A stretch of DNA of 64,000 nt. Source: Cranoglanis bouderius (Eukaryota; Chordata; Actinopteri; Siluriformes; Cranoglanididae). The translations under genes were made by a program, and so were the position numbers. Below, in pieces: positions 47,516-59,081 of the stretch. The number at the start of each line of letters is the position of its first letter. Position 1 is the stretch's first letter. The notes below the pieces were generated by a model. The model made no database searches. It was given only the letters and a program-made list of their open reading frames with translations, and was not told where the DNA came from. The DNA lies in assembly GCA_023630585.1 (NCBI GenBank), contig CM042540.1:19354574-19418573 (forward strand), given 5' to 3'.

Positions 47516-50500
47516 AAATAAATATGCTTAAAGTGTTGAGGTTGCATGAACATTGAAGTAGGAGATAGAAATCTCAAAGCTGGAACATTCTAGATTACCA
47601 ATTCTTACAAACACAGAATTAATTTGGAGTGTTCACATACAGTACCATGCAAAGGGAACTGGGACACTGCCATGTTTTTTTTTAATTTATCTTTTAATGA
47701 ACCGCTGATGCTTAAAGTTGGAAATAACGGATGGCCAACGTGAGCTAATGTGCAGCATCACAGGTCATTTAGCTACAGTGAATGTGCTGGGTGTACAAGG
47801 AGGAAACATAATAATATGTGTGCTGCAATCTCAGGTAATGCTCTGATCCACCATGTTCGGATTATTGGCCACTACAACACACACTATACAAGCGTGACTT
47901 GCTACATTATGGGGCAATTTGGGACAATATCAGGTTTCACTACTCCAGTCTTACTCACCAGCGAATGTTGATGGAGCGTCTTTCTTTGTGTTCACCATTG
48001 GATAAATTTCTCTCAGCATGGATCTGGAGGTAGAATGGTGTCCAAACAACATTTTCTGGAGCCAGTGGATCAAACTGTAGTTAGGTAGATATCATGAATA
48101 GCAGAGGATGGTGCAACATGAAAGAAGGAGAACAATGTGAAGCTGCCCCAAAGTTCATTATTTTCCTGTATATCAAGCACTATGATATAAGACTGAGCCT
48201 TTTACTCAAATTCAAATCGACAGACAAAGTCATCATCAACAACAACAACAACAACAAAACAGGCAAAGGTAAATCAGTTAGAATATAAGAACATTGCAGG
48301 GCAATCAAACTCACAAAATGAAGCCATTAAGTGGCAAAACTTGCTTTTGTGTTAGGGAGAAATATTCTTCTCCTGTTTTGTTTTTGTTTGTTTGTTTGTT
48401 TGTTTGTTTGTTTCGGGGGTCCTCAATCAGATGTGAGAAATGTGTCTGAGGAAAAAACATCTTTTGTTTTTGTATTTTTTAATTTTTATTTTGTAAGTTT
48501 TATTACAGCCCTCATTGTAAACACCTGATTCTGACATTCAAATGCTCCTGGAGGCTTAATTATCTAAATCAGGTGTGATAAATTGGGGGTTTGTGAATAA
48601 TTAAAAACTGCTAAGTATAAGAGACTGCTAGCAACAAAGGTTGTGAAGGATATTTTCCAATATAATACATTAGGGTAAATAACCTCACTGCACACCAGTG
48701 GAATATTTTATAAAACATCCTGAACTAGATGTTCTTGTTAGCTTTTTGTCAAATTGATTTAATCCTAAAATATATCTGAACAATCAATTTTTTTATGCAC
48801 CTCCACCATCAAGTAATTTAATTTTCATTTTAAATGTTCAGTTTGGAAGGTATTAATATGTTTGAGCTCAATGCCTAGAGTGTTTAAAGATTACTAAATC
48901 TTTTTTTTTTTTTTTGAGTGTAGTGGCCTGGGAAAACTCTTTACATGCTAAAATTGTGACATTTTCTACTGTGTATAGCATTTAAAGATTTCATTCCAAT
49001 TCCATGGAAATAAACATGACCATTTACCATGGAAAACCAAAGCTCCAGGTGGTGGAGCTGGACCTGATCCAACTCGACTCCGCCCAGGTAGGAGGAGCTA
49101 GATCTAGGTCCGACTTCATTCCATGGAGTTTTTGTTCTTACAAAACATTTTCCATTGCCATCTCTACAGTTTAAGTGATAGTGCGTGTTCATCACGGATA
49201 ATTTGACAACTATTTATACCATTTACAAAAAGATCTATTAGGCTCATATCTGTTTGGCTATGGCACATATTCAAAAACTTGATCAAAGCATGATTTTCTG
49301 TATTAGAAAAGCACTAGGAAGCTACCAATTAAAGGTCAATATTTTCATTTCTTACTAATATAAATAATGTGGAAAATTATGTAGAAATTATTAAAAATAA
49401 TAGCTTAAGCCATTGTCTCAGAACAAGCTGGAAAAAAAAAAACAGTTTAGAAACCTGCCTTCTGGTCAGGAATGTTTGTTTGTATTTGGATTGGCCTCTT
49501 GTCAGTCATTTTATAGACACGCCCCCTATACATCTTCACATACTCCTAAATCATTGTGAGGGGGGACTGCATGTTTATAGGGTTGTAACTTGTCCGCATG
49601 TGGTTGAAAGTGATGTCATGACAGTCCTTGCTAATGAGAACTCTAGTTAGCATGTTCACTCTAGTTGAACTACCATATGTTATGGGGGTGGAGTTTTGTG
49701 TACATGGATGGAAATGGGGGTGGGTTCAATGAATAAAAAAAAATCATTCAAATCTTATTCGGCTCCACTCATTTAACCGTTAGAGTCCTATTTTTCACAA
49801 ATCGTACCTAATGTACCTTTAAAACATCTTTAGGCCATTTTTACATCTGTGTTTGTTAATCTACTGTGATATGAACATGTTTTCTGCAGGCAGATATCTT
49901 AGAAAGTTATTGAAACACTTCTGCATTGTTTTGTGAAATAGTCTGTCTGTTGAGGTGTCTGTTGAGTATATTATAGGCAGAAAAACCTGTTTGTTGTTTG
50001 CAAGAATTCTGCCGCAGTCACAGAAATACTGTGAAAATCAGGGTCATTTTTGGTTATGCAGTCACCATCCAGTACTCTCTGCAGCTTAACAGCTTAATCA
50101 AGGGCCAAAACGTGGTTATGGGTTAATAAAGTGCCTCTGTGAACACAGCCGCATCCCAGCATGTTCCTTTCATAAGGTGACAAATAGTTCTCTGGCACAT
50201 CCGATTAACAATCATAGCAGGACAGGATGAATATGAATTTAATTAACTTGAAATTAGGATTGTGCACATGAGAAGACAGCAGTGCAATACTCAGCTCTTT
50301 GTTTTTGAAGTCTCCATGTGAGCTGAGACAGTAATTCCTTTTGCCTCACCTTCCCTCAAGGTTTCATATGATATTTTTTCTGTTTTAATTTGATCTGATG
50401 CCCCATCTGTTTTGCCATTTGTAGCACACTCTGAAGACTTCAGGAGCCGTGCTGTGGAAAGGCGAGGAACCTCGGCTGTGTGTCTGAGTCTTCATTAAGT

Positions 50501-50790
50501 GCCGTAGGGTCACTCGGGTCATAAGCAGTTATGGGAACTTTCTGTTGTAAAGAGACATGAGACTTTGTATTTATAGGGGCGCAATAGATCAAAGGCGATT
50601 CGGGAGCTGTTGGTTGTAAACAGTGTGGTAGGCTGGTTAAGGCAGAGCAGAGTTGGGACCTTAAGTCTTTCAAGGTTTTGAATTATATCTGTATAAATCT
50701 GAGCTTCAAATTTATGTTCAGTAAATGAATTAAACTCAATCTTGAGCAGGTCTTGGATTGATGCATGAATCCATCTTGTATACAAAAAAA
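47516..50790. other. Intergenic, no gene seen
   Basis: Contents are short AAC (48238-48256) and TTTG (48377-48412) microsatellites and a T-run at 48901-48915. The stretch 47635-48150 reads like an old transposon but could not be assigned. The rest shows nothing recognisable. Confidence 0.5.
48377..48412. repeat. (TTTG)n microsatellite
   Basis: Tandem TTTG units. Confidence 0.92.
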
Positions 50791-50875
50791 CAAGTAAGCA
50801 ATAAAACACTTGGGGGGTCCTGTTATAGGAAAATAATGAAAGGGTAGTGTTATGGCACCCAGTGTGAAGCGTAGT
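50790..50875 (+). mobile_element. MITE-A end fragment
   Basis: GCAATAAAACACTTGGGGGG and GGAAAATAATGAAAGGGTAG match the end of the family as seen at 44520-44590. Confidence 0.5.
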
Positions 50876-50877
50876 TA

Positions 50878-51130
50878 CTAGGGGTGCAACAATACATCGT
50901 GACACAATGCATCGCAATGCAAAAATGTGATGATCGTGGAAATGTGCGATTCACATAGTGGAAAGCCGCATCCTATTTTTAATGCATCTAATGCAGTTGC
51001 ACTGCTTGAACACCAGAGGTCCCAATCTGCGCATCCCAAAGAGTTCAACTACACAGCGATTCACGTGTTCACGTTCTTTTGTGGCGAGCCTGCGGTGTCT
51101 GCACTTCTGAAATCCCATAGCCTGATCGCT
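50878..51130 (+). repeat. Possible non-autonomous element starting TAGGGGTGCAACAATAC
   Basis: The start resembles termini of fish non-autonomous DNA elements. The following text is CpG-bearing and balanced in composition. No matching opposite end was found. Confidence 0.3.
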
Positions 51131-51354
51131 CTAGATTGAAATGACCAAAGCTCATTATAGATTATATGGTTGACAACCATGTTATACCAGTTAAAAAGAG
51201 CCCTTCTATAGCTTTCAAATGACACCAAAGGCCACGGGAAGTGGGCATTTTAACCGACTTTGGAGCTCTAATTCTGCTACTTAGCTCATTATATTTCAGT
51301 TGACCATTTTCAAAGTCACATAGATACTTTATTCAATATGTCAATTAAAATTGT

Positions 51355-51890
51355 AGTTACTGTTACCACCCCACAGTTGATTACTTTCCAATAACAGCAT
51401 GCTGCAAAGTGTTTTATTCCTCTTATGTCACAGAAATTTGCCAACAATTTAAATTTCAAATTAACTAAAGACACATTGCTCTTCTTACCAGCTTATAGTT
51501 ACATTTAAAGTTGTGAAACGTCTGCAAAAGAAGTTAGTTTGTGTTAAGACCAACGTTACAACAGTTGTTCCCTCACCAGTCTCTTTTTTTTCTCTCAAGT
51601 ATGTTAATAAGACATAAGAAAATCGCAAGAAAGCTGTGATGAAGATTTTCCCATGGTGGAAAACTTACTGACTGTTACAAAGCACTGACATTGGAGACTC
51701 CTTCCATAAATGCATCTACTTACAAAAAATGTCATCCTATCAATGATCTAGACGTTCTTCTTTGTGAAATAACAAAAAAAAAAACCCTATTACAGATGGA
51801 TTACAGTCCTTAAGTTGTTACTATAGAAAAAATAATGTATTAAAATAAGCACATTAATATAAACCTCAATTGTTCATTACAGTGGGGACT
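51355..51890 (-). mobile_element. MITE-A copy, reverse, longest single stretch
   Basis: It reads ACTTTCCAATAACAGCATGC, GTGTTTTATTCCTCTTATG, CATTGGAGACTCCTTCCATA and ends near AATATAAACCTCAATTG. These are inverted forms of all the landmarks seen in the forward copies. Confidence 0.65.
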
Positions 51891-52855
51891 ATTGTCACTA
51901 TTGTCACCCCACTGTCAAATTGTCAATTTGACTCTATCAGACTCTGCACACATGTGAATCTTATGAATCCCAATGGTGACAAAGAAGGTATTCTTCTGAA
52001 CTCCTGTGGTCTGAATTGATGAGAGAAATCTGCATGCACAAACCTATGGGATTATAAAAGGGCTTAAAATGTTCTCCATGGAGGAGTGTCCAGCATCCCT
52101 CTTCAAGTGTCTCCAACCTGTGTTAGACATTACAGGAAGAGACTCAGGACTGTCATTCAGTTGTATTAAAACAAAACTATTCAGGGTCATCATACGTTTA
52201 AGCTCAAAATATCCCCCATTGCATGTGTTTTTCTTATTGTCATCAAGGGTGCCGATAATTCTCCACCTGATAATTATTCCACCTGATGTGAATCAAATTA
52301 AATGACTCAGAACAGAACATGTTTGCACACCCCATCTGTTAAAACACCTGTAATTCTTTTTAAAACCCAACACTTGTGTAAAGAAAAAAAGAAAACCGTG
52401 GCTGCGTTTTTACAGACAAGGAGTTTGAGTCTGAGATTATGGGAAATGTGCTCCACATTTCATTTCTTTCTTCTTCAAAAAGCATCATACGTCTGTCTCA
52501 ATGCTTTATATATTAATAATGTCACTTCTGTTGAATATTCTTTATGTAAACAATTGCTCTTGTTCTGCGTGATCAATTTTCATTCAGTTTCTCCAGTAAA
52601 GTCTAATAATTTTTTTACATTCTGTTAGTATTAAAATGGCAAATGTGCTTATAAGTATTACAAAAGTTTAATAATTTTTTTTTTTTTTTAAACAGGATAA
52701 AGTTACACTGCTAACTTAAATATCAGGCTAATTAAGGAATTCAGACACAGTACTCTATTCGCTTCCACTGCTCATCTCTATTAACAAATATTTACTCTGC
52801 TAATGCAAAGCTCAAACATGAAGAGAGAGTAGAAAGAGAGTCCTTATGACCATCT
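51891..52855. other. Intergenic, no gene seen
   Basis: A repeat-like stretch at 51960-52280 shares the theme GTTAGACATTACAG with 42170-42185. Short open frames are not recognised. Confidence 0.45.
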
Positions 52856-52859
52856 TATT

Positions 52860-53075
52860 ATCTTCTGGCTGGTTTCTTAGCAGCGATATAGTGGGTAACG
52901 TTTCTACCTCGCAGCACCAGTGTCCTCAATTCGGTCCTGAGCTCAGGTGACTCTCCATGTGGAGTTTCAGATGCTCTCCACACGTTCATGTGGATTTTTT
53001 CTGCGTTTTCTGGTTTCCTTCCACCTCCCAAAAACATTGGTAGGTGGATTAGATACAGTAAATACACATGAAAGG
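52860..53075 (+). repeat. L2-like dispersed repeat fragment
   Basis: GTAACGTTTCTACCTCGCAG, CTCCATGTGGAGTTT and TCTGGTTTCCTTCCACCTCC follow the order of the copy at 4560-4690. Confidence 0.55.
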
Positions 53076-53789
53076 TAAGATGACAGATGGACATTTCATA
53101 GAGGATGTCTCAGTACTTTAAAATAATAATAATAATAACTGTTGTTTGTTTTTTTTTAATGACAGTTGATGAATGGTAATTGAAGGTTCATCTCCCTTTT
53201 CTCCTCCATGTTAAGACAAAGCGATACATTTCATAAAAACTTGAATGCCATGTCATGTTCAGAAGTGTTACATTTTACAGCTGATGTTTTTTTATTGGAT
53301 GATAATAATCTACTACATAGCAATCAAATAAAATGCTGTTTATTGATGCTTGTTAAAAAATCTTATAAATGCCACATAAGTGGAGGCATAGCAGTGAGTC
53401 AAGTTGACCGAGCCTGATGCTCATACATCAAGCCTACATATGGTGTGTTTTCATGACCGCAGTCATCTGTTGTAGTTTTCTGGAAGCTTCTGTTGTTTAA
53501 TCTGCAAAAGCTGGATCCGCGTTCCATATTTCAGGCTTTTGGATGAGACCATATGTTTCTGCACCTGGACAGCTCTTTTTATAAATCCAGCACAATTTAC
53601 AGGGGCAAACAGAAAAATCGCAATGTTCAAATCCAAAAGCATGCACAGCATTATAAATGGCACTGAATTATCACGCCTTATCACTGATCTCTCCGTAACT
53701 TACAACCTGGCATAACCCTCTTCATTCAATCAACATTACTTTCTATGTAGGGGGAGAGCGAGGTAAGCTGTCAAGTTGTCTAATACATA

Positions 53790-54085
53790 CATGCTAAAGA
53801 ATCAGAAGGTGTATATTAATTTGACAATTTGATTAATATAAATGACAGCTTTATATTAATGTTCTAGTTCTCATATGTTATCATTTCTGTAGTAACAACT
53901 CATACAAAGAGGCTTTTATGGCGGATACACAGTCTAATTTGTTTTTAAACTCTTGTGTTGTTGATGTGGTGAAGCTTTCTGTTAGGAAATATTTATGTAA
54001 CACTTATGGAAGGAGTCTCCAGTGTCAGCCTCCAGTGTCTTTGTTTCAGTCAGTGACAAAATCAATATTTACAATGATTTGTGTT
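53790..54085 (+). mobile_element. MITE-A fragment
   Basis: TTTATATTAATGTTCTAGTT, GTAACAACTCATACAAAGAG, GTTGATGTGGTGAAGCTTTC and GGAAGGAGTCTCCAGTGTC occur in family order without interruption. Confidence 0.62.
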
Positions 54086-54364
54086 ATTATGTGCTGAAAA
54101 ATCCAGTGTGACAATGCACAATCTTGTGACACTGTCACAAGTGCACAGCCTCTTTCACACAGCTGTCTATAAAAATAAGATAGGAATTTATAATTAATAC
54201 AAAATATGTCCCTGAGACTTCATCCTTTCACTTGGTATGACGTTTATTCCATTGTAATGTATCATGCCCATATACGGTTGGATGCCATAACAGGGATTGA
54301 AAAGTGAAGCCAAAGTGAGGCACTCTAGTGGCTATAGTACAATTGTAACCCCGCCCATTCAAGT

Positions 54365-54900
54365 GTAAAGGTACGTTCACACATACAGCAACTCGCAGTG
54401 ACAAAGCAACTGGAGACCATTCATTGTCAATGAGAGCTGGCGACTTCCAGCGACCGTTGGCACCTAGATGTGGGCGTGTCCAGCAACACGACAAAGTTGA
54501 GAAAAGTTTAACTATTCACAAATTTGGAGTGACTTTTTTGGAGTGACTACCAATGGGAGTGAAGACAGGAGAGCGCACATGATCCGTGATCTGCCATGCT
54601 GCCTGCAAGTCCGAATTGTTTCATGGACCCAGACAGTCCGGCACCTGCGTTTTCGCCGTAGATAGATGGCCTCAATGGGAAAGAGCTCACACACACTGCT
54701 TCTTCTTCATCTTGTAGGATATGATGCATAAATACACTGGTAAATTTTATGTACAAACGCTGTCCCTCCAGAATGCTTAATTTTAGCGGCAAGAAAACTG
54801 GTTTGTTGTCAAAAGTGGAATGCTAGTTGTGCCACCCACTGATAAATGTTACTATGGCAACCAGTAGTAGGAACGCCTAATGGTGACTTCATAGTACAAT
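54365..54900. mobile_element. Possible non-autonomous DNA transposon
   Basis: It starts AAAGGTACGTTCACACATAC and continues CAGCAACTCGCAGTGACAAA, a style seen in fish DNA elements. It includes GTGGGCGTGTCCAGCAACAC and GCACCTGCGTTTTCGCCGT. I could not confirm a matching right terminus or a target duplication. Confidence 0.4.
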
Positions 54901-57000
54901 GACAAGCCAAACTTATATTTTAAATTACATCTCCACAAATTATTTTCGGAGAATAGTGGTCTGTCATTTTTACAAGTTGAGTCGACCTTGATATCCCCCC
55001 CACCCCCAGTATTTTTCGTTGCGATAAATGCGTTTCACAGGAGTAATTTAATGATAATTAAAAGCCTGCGGTTGACGAGGTGATGACAGTTTTGGTGTGG
55101 GCTGATGGACAGCAAGAAATGACAGCCTAACCTCATGAATGCACATGCACTTTCCAAAGCTCTTCCTGAGATGATAGAACAGCAAACTTCATCTGACATC
55201 TTTCCAAGCTCTGTGAAAATATACAGCGTTGACAACTTTGACAGTTCTGTAGCAAAGCCATGTGTTGTTCTGCTGTAATCTGTTCTAACAGACACTCAGC
55301 AGGGAGCTCTTTGCAGTTTTTCTGGAATGTGGCTCATTTTGATGCCTAAGCTAGCTCGTTCACTAGCTACCTTAATGCTAGATAACATTAGCAAACTGAA
55401 ACCTTGAAAGGAAGATGAAATATTTGCCCACTAGCTAGATATCGCAATATGAATTTGGTTTGGATATTAAACGGTTTGGATATCACACCTTTTTAAACAC
55501 ATTCAACCAAGAGAATGAGCAGAGTGCACTTCGAAACCATTCAGATGGGTAACTTGCAGGAGTCAGAGCTAGATGAAAATCATGGAGATCAGCGATTTTG
55601 TTCACAAAATATATGTTGAATTGAGTAGAAATATTGACTGTTGTTTTTCAGTTGGTACATTACATTGCTTATACTTTAAATGACTTTGATTACATGAGCT
55701 AGAAAATAGTAACTCACTCAGTCATTGCTCAAAGCTCTAAAATGTTTTCCAGACAGCACTAAAATCAATACACTAGTGCAAATTATACACCTACAAGTAA
55801 CCAACATGATTCAGATATTAATTAATGACGCTGGCCCTGCTTTTCATCTACTGAGCAAACTCAATCAAGATGGCGACTTTCAATTCAACCAAATTTAGGC
55901 TTCAAGACCGCACAATGGGAGTCAGTGGCACCGTGTAGAAAAGACGTGAAACAAAACAAAATTCAATTGATTTTGAACCGGTGCCTTCATATTACTGTTG
56001 ATTTACACCAACTGTCTTTGTAAAGAAACACCTGATAAAGGTTCTTTGTATCAGCAGTTGTACCTACATCTTGTTGAGCCTCCCAGGAAAAAAAAAAAAA
56101 AGTAAAGTAATTTTCTTAAACCATTACTAAGCCTGACAAAAGCCTGAGAAGCCAGTTCTTTCTGGCAGATCAACTCGGTGTGGAGAAGTCAAGTTGAAAG
56201 AGATTTTTTTTTCTCGCCTAGAGAAAGAAGGGCAAGAATCATTTAAAAGAAAAAAATCAAAGGGTGAATCAAAAGCAGGTGGGATTTCTTTGGCTGGCTG
56301 TGCATTATTTTCTCATACGCTGGGAATGGAATGGCTTGTCCGGGCCATTTGATCGTGTGGGCAGAGAGCTTTACGCACAGCTTCTCACAGGCCTTTCAAG
56401 CTGAGCAAATGTTTATTTCTTCCTCATACCTCATTTGGATGCACCGAAAATACCAAGTCATGATGCTGATTTGCTCTTGGAATAAAAGCGAAGCCATTTA
56501 TGCGGATGTATAGGCATGGAGTATGTGGATGGCAGAGGTGGGTGCATTCTCTAAATATGAAACAAAAATAAATGACTAAGTTGGTGTTGGAAGTTTGGCA
56601 TTTAGAAGCCATCTGTTCCAAATTTGGAGGCTAGACCTAATGATTTACCGTCTCATTGAATCCATTTATTATTTATGAAAGGCAACAAAAAACAAGTTCT
56701 GGTGGCCTCTCTGTTGTTTATTCATGTTTATAACTTTACAAAATTAAAAATGACAAAAATGTCCCACAATCGTGTTGCAGATCCATATTTTTACACACAT
56801 ATGTCAACTAGGTATAGAGTTTTTTTTATTAATCCTTTTTTGTGAAAAACACACCCATATTCATAAATCATTATAACTATGTAACCTAGTAACCTAGTAA
56901 CCTCTAGTAATACTACATCATAAAGCTCTAATAGTTAATAATTCCTTGGTAACTTAAAATCGTTATATTTATCACCAATTATGAAAACATTACCAGCATT
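54901..57000. other. Intergenic, no gene seen
   Basis: No transposon recognised. 56270-56520 is repeat-poor and of balanced composition and might be conserved. An A-run lies at 56089-56101. Confidence 0.45.
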
Positions 57001-57004
57001 TAAA

Positions 57005-57335
57005 ATGTCCACATTAAACATCAAAATGGGGGAAAATGTGATCTCTGTGGCATGGTTGTTGGTGTCAGATGGGGTGGTTTGAGTATTTCAGAAACTGCTG
57101 ATCTCCTGGGATTTTCACACACAACAGTTTAGAGCTTACACCGAATAGTGCGAAAAAAGCAGCAGTTCTGCAAGCTTGTTGATGAGAGAGTTCAGAGGAG
57201 AATGGCCAGACTGGTTTGAGCTGACAGAAAGGCTACGGTAACACAAATAACCACTCTTTACAACCGTGGTGAGCAGAAAAGCATCTCAGAATACACAGCA
57301 TGAATGGGCTACAACAGCAAGCTTTTGATTGGATA
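57005..57335 (+). pseudogene. Tc1 transposase scrap, N-terminal region
   Basis: The text from ACATTAAACATCAAAATGGG through CTGATCTCCTGGGATTTTCA, AGGAGAATGGCCAGACTGGT and GCAGAAAAGCATCTCAGAAT is the same transposase start that forms the arms at 33785-34705. It keeps more of the following region, and stops interrupt it. Confidence 0.72.
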
Positions 57336-57377
57336 AATGCAATGAGCAGGAGTACATGTGATTTTATTAAAGGGGCT

Positions 57378-57630
57378 TAATTCCATCCATCCATCCAATT
57401 TCCATCCTGCTTATCCTACACAGGGTAACGGAGAGCTCAGGGAGGCTCAGGGAGGTCTGAGCACACCCTGGAAGGGGTGCCAACCCATTGCAGTGCACAA
57501 TTGCACACACTACAGACAATTTTGGAAAAGCCATTCAGCCTACAACACATGTCTTTGGACTGGGGGAGGAAACCCCAAAGCAGAGGTGGGATTTGAACCC
57601 ATAACCCCAGAGGTGCGAGGCAAATGTGAT
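57378..57630 (-). repeat. L2-like dispersed repeat fragment
   Basis: CATC repeats, CTGCTTATCCTACACAGGGT, CATGTCTTTGGACTGGGG and AACCCCAGAGGTGCGAGGCA occur in the same order as at 3987-4300. Confidence 0.65.
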
Positions 57631-57654
57631 GAGAAATGGTGTTTCAATGCCTTT

Positions 57655-57838
57655 CTTCCATTTTACGTTTATGGCATTTGGCAGACGCCCTTATCCAGAG
57701 CGACTTACATTTATGTCATTTATACAACTGAGGGTTAAGGGCCTTGCTCAAGGGCCCAACAGTGGCAGCTTGGCAGTGCTGGGATTTGAACTCACAACCT
57801 TCTGATCAGTAGCCCAACATCTTAACCACTTTCTTATA
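57655..57838 (-). repeat. tRNA-derived SINE, reverse
   Basis: It is the inverted form of the copy at 47333: tail text GGCAGACGCCCTTATCCAGA, GGGCCTTGCTCAAGGGCCC, then the inverted B-box GGGATTTGAACTC near 57780. Confidence 0.83.
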
Positions 57839-57869
57839 CTGTAAGGTACTAAATGGGTAGCTAAATGGG

Positions 57870-57902
57870 TACGCACGCACGCACGCACACACACACACAC
57901 AT
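57870..57902. repeat. (ACGC)n and (AC)n microsatellite
   Basis: ACGC units become AC units. Confidence 0.9.
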
Positions 57903-58157
57903 ATCAAAATTTCAATATTGTATTGTTCTTATTATTCCATATCCAGTTTGGTTAGAGAAAAGAAGCCTATTATGAATACGGATTTTCAAACAAATCTTGA
58001 CGTTTTAAGCATGAGTGTTTTGCTTTGTTTGCTGTGATAACATGAACAACTCTGATGCCTGATCAATGGACGGCAAAAAAATAGACTTGCCTATTCTTAT
58101 TTACAATTACTTGTTATTCTTCTTTTCTTTCTAAGCCATCATGGAAATAAAAGGGTT

Positions 58158-58177
58158 ATTTCTTGGATCTTGATTTT
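58158..58177 (+). repeat. Target-site duplication, left copy
   Basis: ATTTCTTGGATCTTGATTTT, identical to 61315-61334. The bases beside the two copies differ, so the repeat length is exactly 20. Confidence 0.93.
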
Positions 58178-58295
58178 GAATCTAGCCACAGGAGATCACA
58201 AGCCAGTGTACTTTTTGTGCCGGTCCCAAGCCTGGATAAATAGAGAGGGTTGTGTCAGGAAGGGCATCCGACGTAAAACTTTTGCCAAATTCAAT

Positions 58296-59081
58296 ATGCG
58301 AATCACTAACATGACTTCCATACCGGATCGGTCGGGGCCCGGGTTAACAACAACCGCCATCGGTGCCATTGACCTACAGGGCACTGGTGGAAATTGGGCT
58401 ACTGTTGGTCGAAGAAGGAGAGGAGGAAGGTGTGTTAGAGGAGGAAGGCGTGTCCGTAGGCAGAGAGAGAAGAGGAAAGGCAGGAGTTTAGGACTGAAAG
58501 TAGGGACTTTGAATGTTGGTACGATGACAGGTAAAGGCAGAGAGCTGGTAGATATGATGCAGAGGAGGAAAGTCGACATTCTGTGTGTCCAGGAGACCAG
58601 GTGGAAAGGGAGCAAGGCTAGAAGCATTGGAGCAGGGTTTAAACTGTTTTATCATGGTGTGGACAGGAAGAGAAATGGAGTAGGAGTGATCCTGAAGGAG
58701 GAGTTTGTGAAGAATGTTCTGGAGGTAAAGAGAGTGTCAGATAGGTTGATGAGTCTGAAGCTGGAAATTGAAGGTGTGATGTTGAATGTTGTTAGTGCTT
58801 ACGCTCCACAAGTAGGTTGTGAGCAAGAGGAGAAAGACAGATTCTGGAGCGAGCTTGAGGAAGTGACGCAGAGTGTTCCCAGAGGTGAGAGAGTGGTGAT
58901 AGGGGCAGACTTTAATGGACATGTTGGTGAAGGGAATAGTGGGGATGAGGAAGTGATGGGCAGGTTTGGTCTTCAGGTAAGGAACCCAGAAGGACAGAGG
59001 TTGGTAGACTTTGCTAAAAGTATGGAGATGGCTGTGGTGAACACGTACTTTCAGAAGAGACAGGAACACAGGGTGAAATAA
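58296..59081 (+). pseudogene. RTE LINE ORF, apurinic-type endonuclease part
   Basis: The first ATG inside the element that fits is 58296; the frame is open farther upstream, into the target duplication. After a basic N-terminus (RRRRGGRCVRGGRRVRRQRE) comes the endonuclease: VGTLNVGTMTGKGREL, then VDILCVQETRWKG with the catalytic Glu, VVSAYAPQVG, and VVIGADFNGHVG with the Asp and Asn. The frame ends at TAA 59076-59078, just after QKRQEHRV. The last endonuclease motif (SDCK...QHRMVV) falls in the next frame. Read with the downstream part, this is one protein broken by a two-base deletion. Confidence 0.9.

Noticed and set aside
58196..58627. Long open frame on the minus strand opposite the LINE endonuclease
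   Set aside because: It is a shadow of the purine-rich LINE coding strand, low in complexity (Leu, Pro, Ser rich) and without family features. The same holds for the minus frames at 58737-59099, 59592-60053 and 60573-61073.
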